Shown here piece after piece: positions 5,708 through 7,401 of a DNA stretch of 7,401 bases (position 1 is the first letter of the stretch; the number at the start of each line of letters is the position of its first letter). This stretch comes from Micavibrio_A sp964423095 (GTDB lineage Bacteria > Pseudomonadota > Alphaproteobacteria > Micavibrionales > Micavibrionaceae). The stretch spans positions 1 to 7,401 of the forward strand of contig CAYRDI010000061.1 in NCBI GenBank assembly GCA_964423095.1. Reading direction: 5' to 3'. Made by a program: the position numbers and the translations under genes. The notes under the pieces are model-generated. The model was not told the origin of the DNA, ran no database searches, and worked only from the letters and a program-made list of their open reading frames with translations.

Positions 5708-5967
5708 ATGACCCATCCTTTATCCAGCACCAAGGGAAAACTGCTTTTCGCAGCTCTCATGCTTTTGCTTGCGACCGGCTTTACGGGCTATCGTCTCAGG
5801 TCACGCAAAATATCCACCAGATCGGCGATGGCATCGGCCATGTCAGCCAGACATCACAACAGGTGGCCGATGTAACCGCCCATCTGGCCGGCTATTCGGA
5901 AAAAGAGGTCGGGCATCTTCTGGTCGAAATGAACAACTTCATGGAAGAGTTGAACAAAATCACCTGA
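5708..5967 (+). pseudogene. Collapsed chemoreceptor-like gene: first membrane segment joined out of frame to the C-terminal tail
   Basis: From ATG 5708 (AGAGG nine bases upstream) the frame encodes a typical receptor N-terminus: a short basic lead and one membrane segment (GKLLFAALMLLLATGFTGY, residues 10-28). It then degenerates and stops at 5873-5875. Near 5791 another frame takes over: SQVTQNIHQIGDGIGHVSQT, QQVADVTAHLAGYSEKEVGH and MNNFMEELNKIT, ending at 5967. The second part resembles the last ~57 residues of methyl-accepting chemotaxis proteins (VSQTSQQVAD...EMNNFMEEL). Everything between the first membrane helix and the tail is missing. One internal deletion that also changed frame explains both facts. 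The alternative, a short membrane-anchored coiled-coil protein with a one-base error, cannot be excluded. Confidence 0.5.
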
Positions 5968-5991
5968 TTTTGTTCACAGACTTTCTTTAAA

Positions 5992-6005
5992 TTGACAAAC
6001 ATCAA
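5992..6005 (+). promoter_or_regulatory. FNR/FixK/Anr-type box
   Basis: TTGACAAACATCAA matches the TTGAT-N4-ATCAA consensus at 9 of 10 defined positions. Its centre (5998.5) lies exactly 41.5 bp before the start site predicted from the -10 element at 6028-6033, the classical position for activation. Such boxes commonly drive cbb3 oxidase operons under low oxygen, and the genes that follow are that operon. Confidence 0.75.
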
Positions 6006-6027
6006 GGTTCCCCTGACCGCCCAAAGG

Positions 6028-6033
6028 TATTAC
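6028..6033 (+). promoter_or_regulatory. -10 element of the oxidase operon
   Basis: TATTAC matches TATAAT at 4 of 6 positions, with a likely start at G6040 and a 20-base leader to the ATG at 6060. It has no good -35, as expected for a promoter driven by the FNR-type protein bound at 5992-6005. Confidence 0.5.
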
Positions 6034-6059
6034 AGTGCCGTAAAGTTGGGGATCCCTAG

Positions 6060-6776
6060 ATGATCGGCGAATGCCTGCATGCTATTTCAACATCTTATGG
6101 CCTGCCGACCAGTCTGTTTTTGGCGGGGCTGGTGGGTAGCGCGACCCATTGCACCACCATGTGCTCCCCCTTCGTTCTGGCCCAGTGCGGCAACCATCTG
6201 GAATTGCGTAAACCCGCCCGCGCGCTCCTGTTGCCCTATCATTTCGGCCGAATGACCACCTACGTCGCGCTCGGCGCGATTTTCCACAGCGTGGTCAATG
6301 TCGCTTTTGTTTTTTCCCCGTCCAAAAGCCTGATCGCCGCACCATTGCTGATGCTGGCTGCCGTCATGTTCCTGGTCACGGCTTTCCCGCGGATTTCCGC
6401 GCTGTTCCCATGGTCGGGACAAATCGCCTTTACCGTTCCGGTGCGTTTCGTTTCTGACAAAGCCGCCCGTTTGATGGCCAGTGAGCACCCTCTTCACCGG
6501 TATTTTCTCGGCGTCCTTCTGGGTTTCATGCCCTGCGGGTTGGTCGTCGCCGCCTTGATGGCCGCCTCCACCGCACAAAATCTTGTGCATGCATCGGTCG
6601 CCATGAGCGCTTTTGCCCTTGGAACCATGCCCGCCCTTATGTTAGTGGGTCTGGGCGGTCAGAGTTTCAAGCAAAAATACCCGCGCTTTGCGCGCAATTT
6701 TACCAAGACAGCCCTGATCGCCAGCAGCCTTTGGCTGTTCGCCCTCGCCGGCACCATGATTTTACAAAAAGGATGA
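6060..6776 (+). CDS. TauE/SafE-UreH-like membrane protein at the head of the cbb3 operon
   Basis: A 238-residue inner-membrane protein with about six hydrophobic segments (roughly 15-40, 60-85, 90-110, 147-170, 175-200, 215-234). Two family hallmarks are present: THCTTMC (H30, C31, C35) near the start and LLGFMPCG (153-160) at the centre, plus LPYHFGR at 58-64. These belong to the TauE/SafE-like or UreH-type group (cytochrome c biogenesis transmembrane-like), in which similar Cys/His motifs are thought to handle metals or redox partners. It stops 4 bp before ccoN and shares its FNR-type promoter, so a role in copper supply or assembly of the oxidase is a fair inference; sulfite export is a label by homology only. 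The start ATG 6060 has a poor GGGG upstream. Confidence 0.82.
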   Translation: MIGECLHAISTSYGLPTSLFLAGLVGSATHCTTMCSPFVLAQCGNHLELRKPARALLLPYHFGRMTTYVALGAIFHSVVNVAFVFSPSKSLIAAPLLMLAAVMFLVTAFPRISALFPWSGQIAFTVPVRFVSDKAARLMASEHPLHRYFLGVLLGFMPCGLVVAALMAASTAQNLVHASVAMSAFALGTMPALMLVGLGGQSFKQKYPRFARNFTKTALIASSLWLFALAGTMILQKG

Positions 6777-6780
6777 TGAA

Positions 6781-7401
6781 ATGAGCGAAGCCAACACCCT
6801 AACCAAACCGGATTATAATTACGATGTTGTCAGGCTGTTTACCCTCGCCGCCGTGTTCTGGGGCGTTGTCGGATTTGCCGTTGGTCTTTTGATCGCCTTG
6901 CAACTGGCTTTTCCCGACCTGAACATTGAACCCTACCTGAATTTCGGGCGCCTGCGCCCCGTTCACACCTCCGCCGTGATCTTTGCCTTCGGCGGAAACG
7001 CGTTGTTCGCTACCAGCTATTATGTGGTGCAAAGAACCTGCCGCGTCCGTCTGTGGAACGACAAGCTCGCCATGTTCACCTTCTGGGGCTATCAGGCGTT
7101 TATCGTCATGGCCGCGCTTGGTTACGTGCTCGGCGTCAACCAGACCAAAGAATACGCCGAACCCGAATGGTACGCCGATCTGTGGCTGACCGTCGTTTGG
7201 GTGTCGTATCTGCTCGTCTACCTAATGACGTTGATCAAGCGCAATGAATCCCACATCTATGTCGCCAACTGGTTCTACCTGTCCTTTATCATCACGGTGG
7301 CCATTCTCCACCTCGGCAACAACATCTCCATTCCCGTCGACATTACCGGCGCGAAAAGCTATTCCGTGGCATCCGGCGTTCAAAGCGCGATGATCCAGTG
7401 G
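6781..7401 (+). CDS. ccoN: Cytochrome c oxidase cbb3-type, catalytic subunit I (3' end outside window)
   Basis: The first 207 codons of the haem-copper oxidase subunit that reduces oxygen at high affinity in the inner membrane. FGRLRPVHTSAVIFAFGGNA (55-74) is the signature; H62 in RPVHTS is the expected low-spin haem b ligand. It continues with YYVVQRT, the WYADLWLTVVWVSYLLVYL membrane segment, HIYVANWFYLSFIIT and ILHLGNNI. Membrane helices at about 20-42, 60-85, 95-115, 130-150 and 165-190 fit the family. The catalytic copper ligands lie beyond the window. AAGGA seven bases before the ATG and a 4-bp gap from the preceding stop indicate coupled translation. The subunit genes ccoO, ccoQ and ccoP would be expected to the right. 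Confidence 0.96.
   Translation, partial: MSEANTLTKPDYNYDVVRLFTLAAVFWGVVGFAVGLLIALQLAFPDLNIEPYLNFGRLRPVHTSAVIFAFGGNALFATSYYVVQRTCRVRLWNDKLAMFTFWGYQAFIVMAALGYVLGVNQTKEYAEPEWYADLWLTVVWVSYLLVYLMTLIKRNESHIYVANWFYLSFIITVAILHLGNNISIPVDITGAKSYSVASGVQSAMIQW

Noticed and set aside
6087..6590. 167-codon minus-strand frame over the TauE/SafE-like gene
   Set aside because: It is antisense to a convincing membrane protein; its Gly/Gln/His-rich, low-complexity product is typical of a shadow frame.
1..7401. tRNA, rRNA, CRISPR array, transposase, integrase or phage genes
   Set aside because: I looked on both strands and saw none: no regularly spaced repeats, no terminal inverted repeats with a transposase and no cloverleaf.

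Overview
The window looks like part of an alphaproteobacterial chromosome of moderate G+C. The evidence is the CheY subfamily at 4956-5345, the ccoN-type cytochrome oxidase gene with an FNR/FixK-type box, and the MCP-like tail. I cannot place it to genus. The two outer blocks are accessory (pilus) and core respiratory (cbb3 oxidase). Between them lies a stretch of broken or shortened sensory genes.

Left block, minus strand, 1-4664. This is a chaperone-usher type pilus operon read right to left. It encodes an outer-membrane usher (4664 to 1876, split by a one-base frame disruption near 2967), a DUF4402-type major pilin (1767-1177), a small divergent subunit (1122-667) and a two-domain subunit that runs off the left edge (639-1). 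All three secreted subunits share a donor-strand-like motif, [VI]DAxAxF. The two complete ones also end in the same pattern, GGxx[VI]x[IV]D[FV]xYx. This is good internal evidence that they belong to one polymer. The periplasmic chaperone is not in the window and probably lies to the left. A near-consensus sigma-54 promoter sits just upstream of the usher (4698-4713). A 13-bp palindrome about 80 bp upstream of the expected start site suggests control by an enhancer-binding protein.

Middle block, 4787-5967. This holds the C-terminal tail of a histidine kinase (minus) overlapping the C-terminal tail of a response regulator (plus), an intact single-domain CheY-like regulator (minus) with its own promoter, a strong intrinsic terminator that ends a probable structured non-coding RNA (minus), and a collapsed chemoreceptor-like gene (plus) that keeps only its first membrane segment and its last ~57 codons, out of frame with each other.

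Right block, plus strand, 5992-7401. An FNR/FixK-type box centred at -41.5 from a predicted start site precedes a two-gene start of a cbb3 oxidase operon: a TauE/SafE/UreH-like membrane protein with Cys and His motifs suited to metal handling, then ccoN (partial). The layout fits low-oxygen induction of the high-affinity terminal oxidase together with an accessory membrane protein.

No tRNA, rRNA, CRISPR array, insertion sequence or integrase is visible. The most interesting part is the pilus operon: DUF4402 subunits, an apparent fused tip dimer and sigma-54 control.
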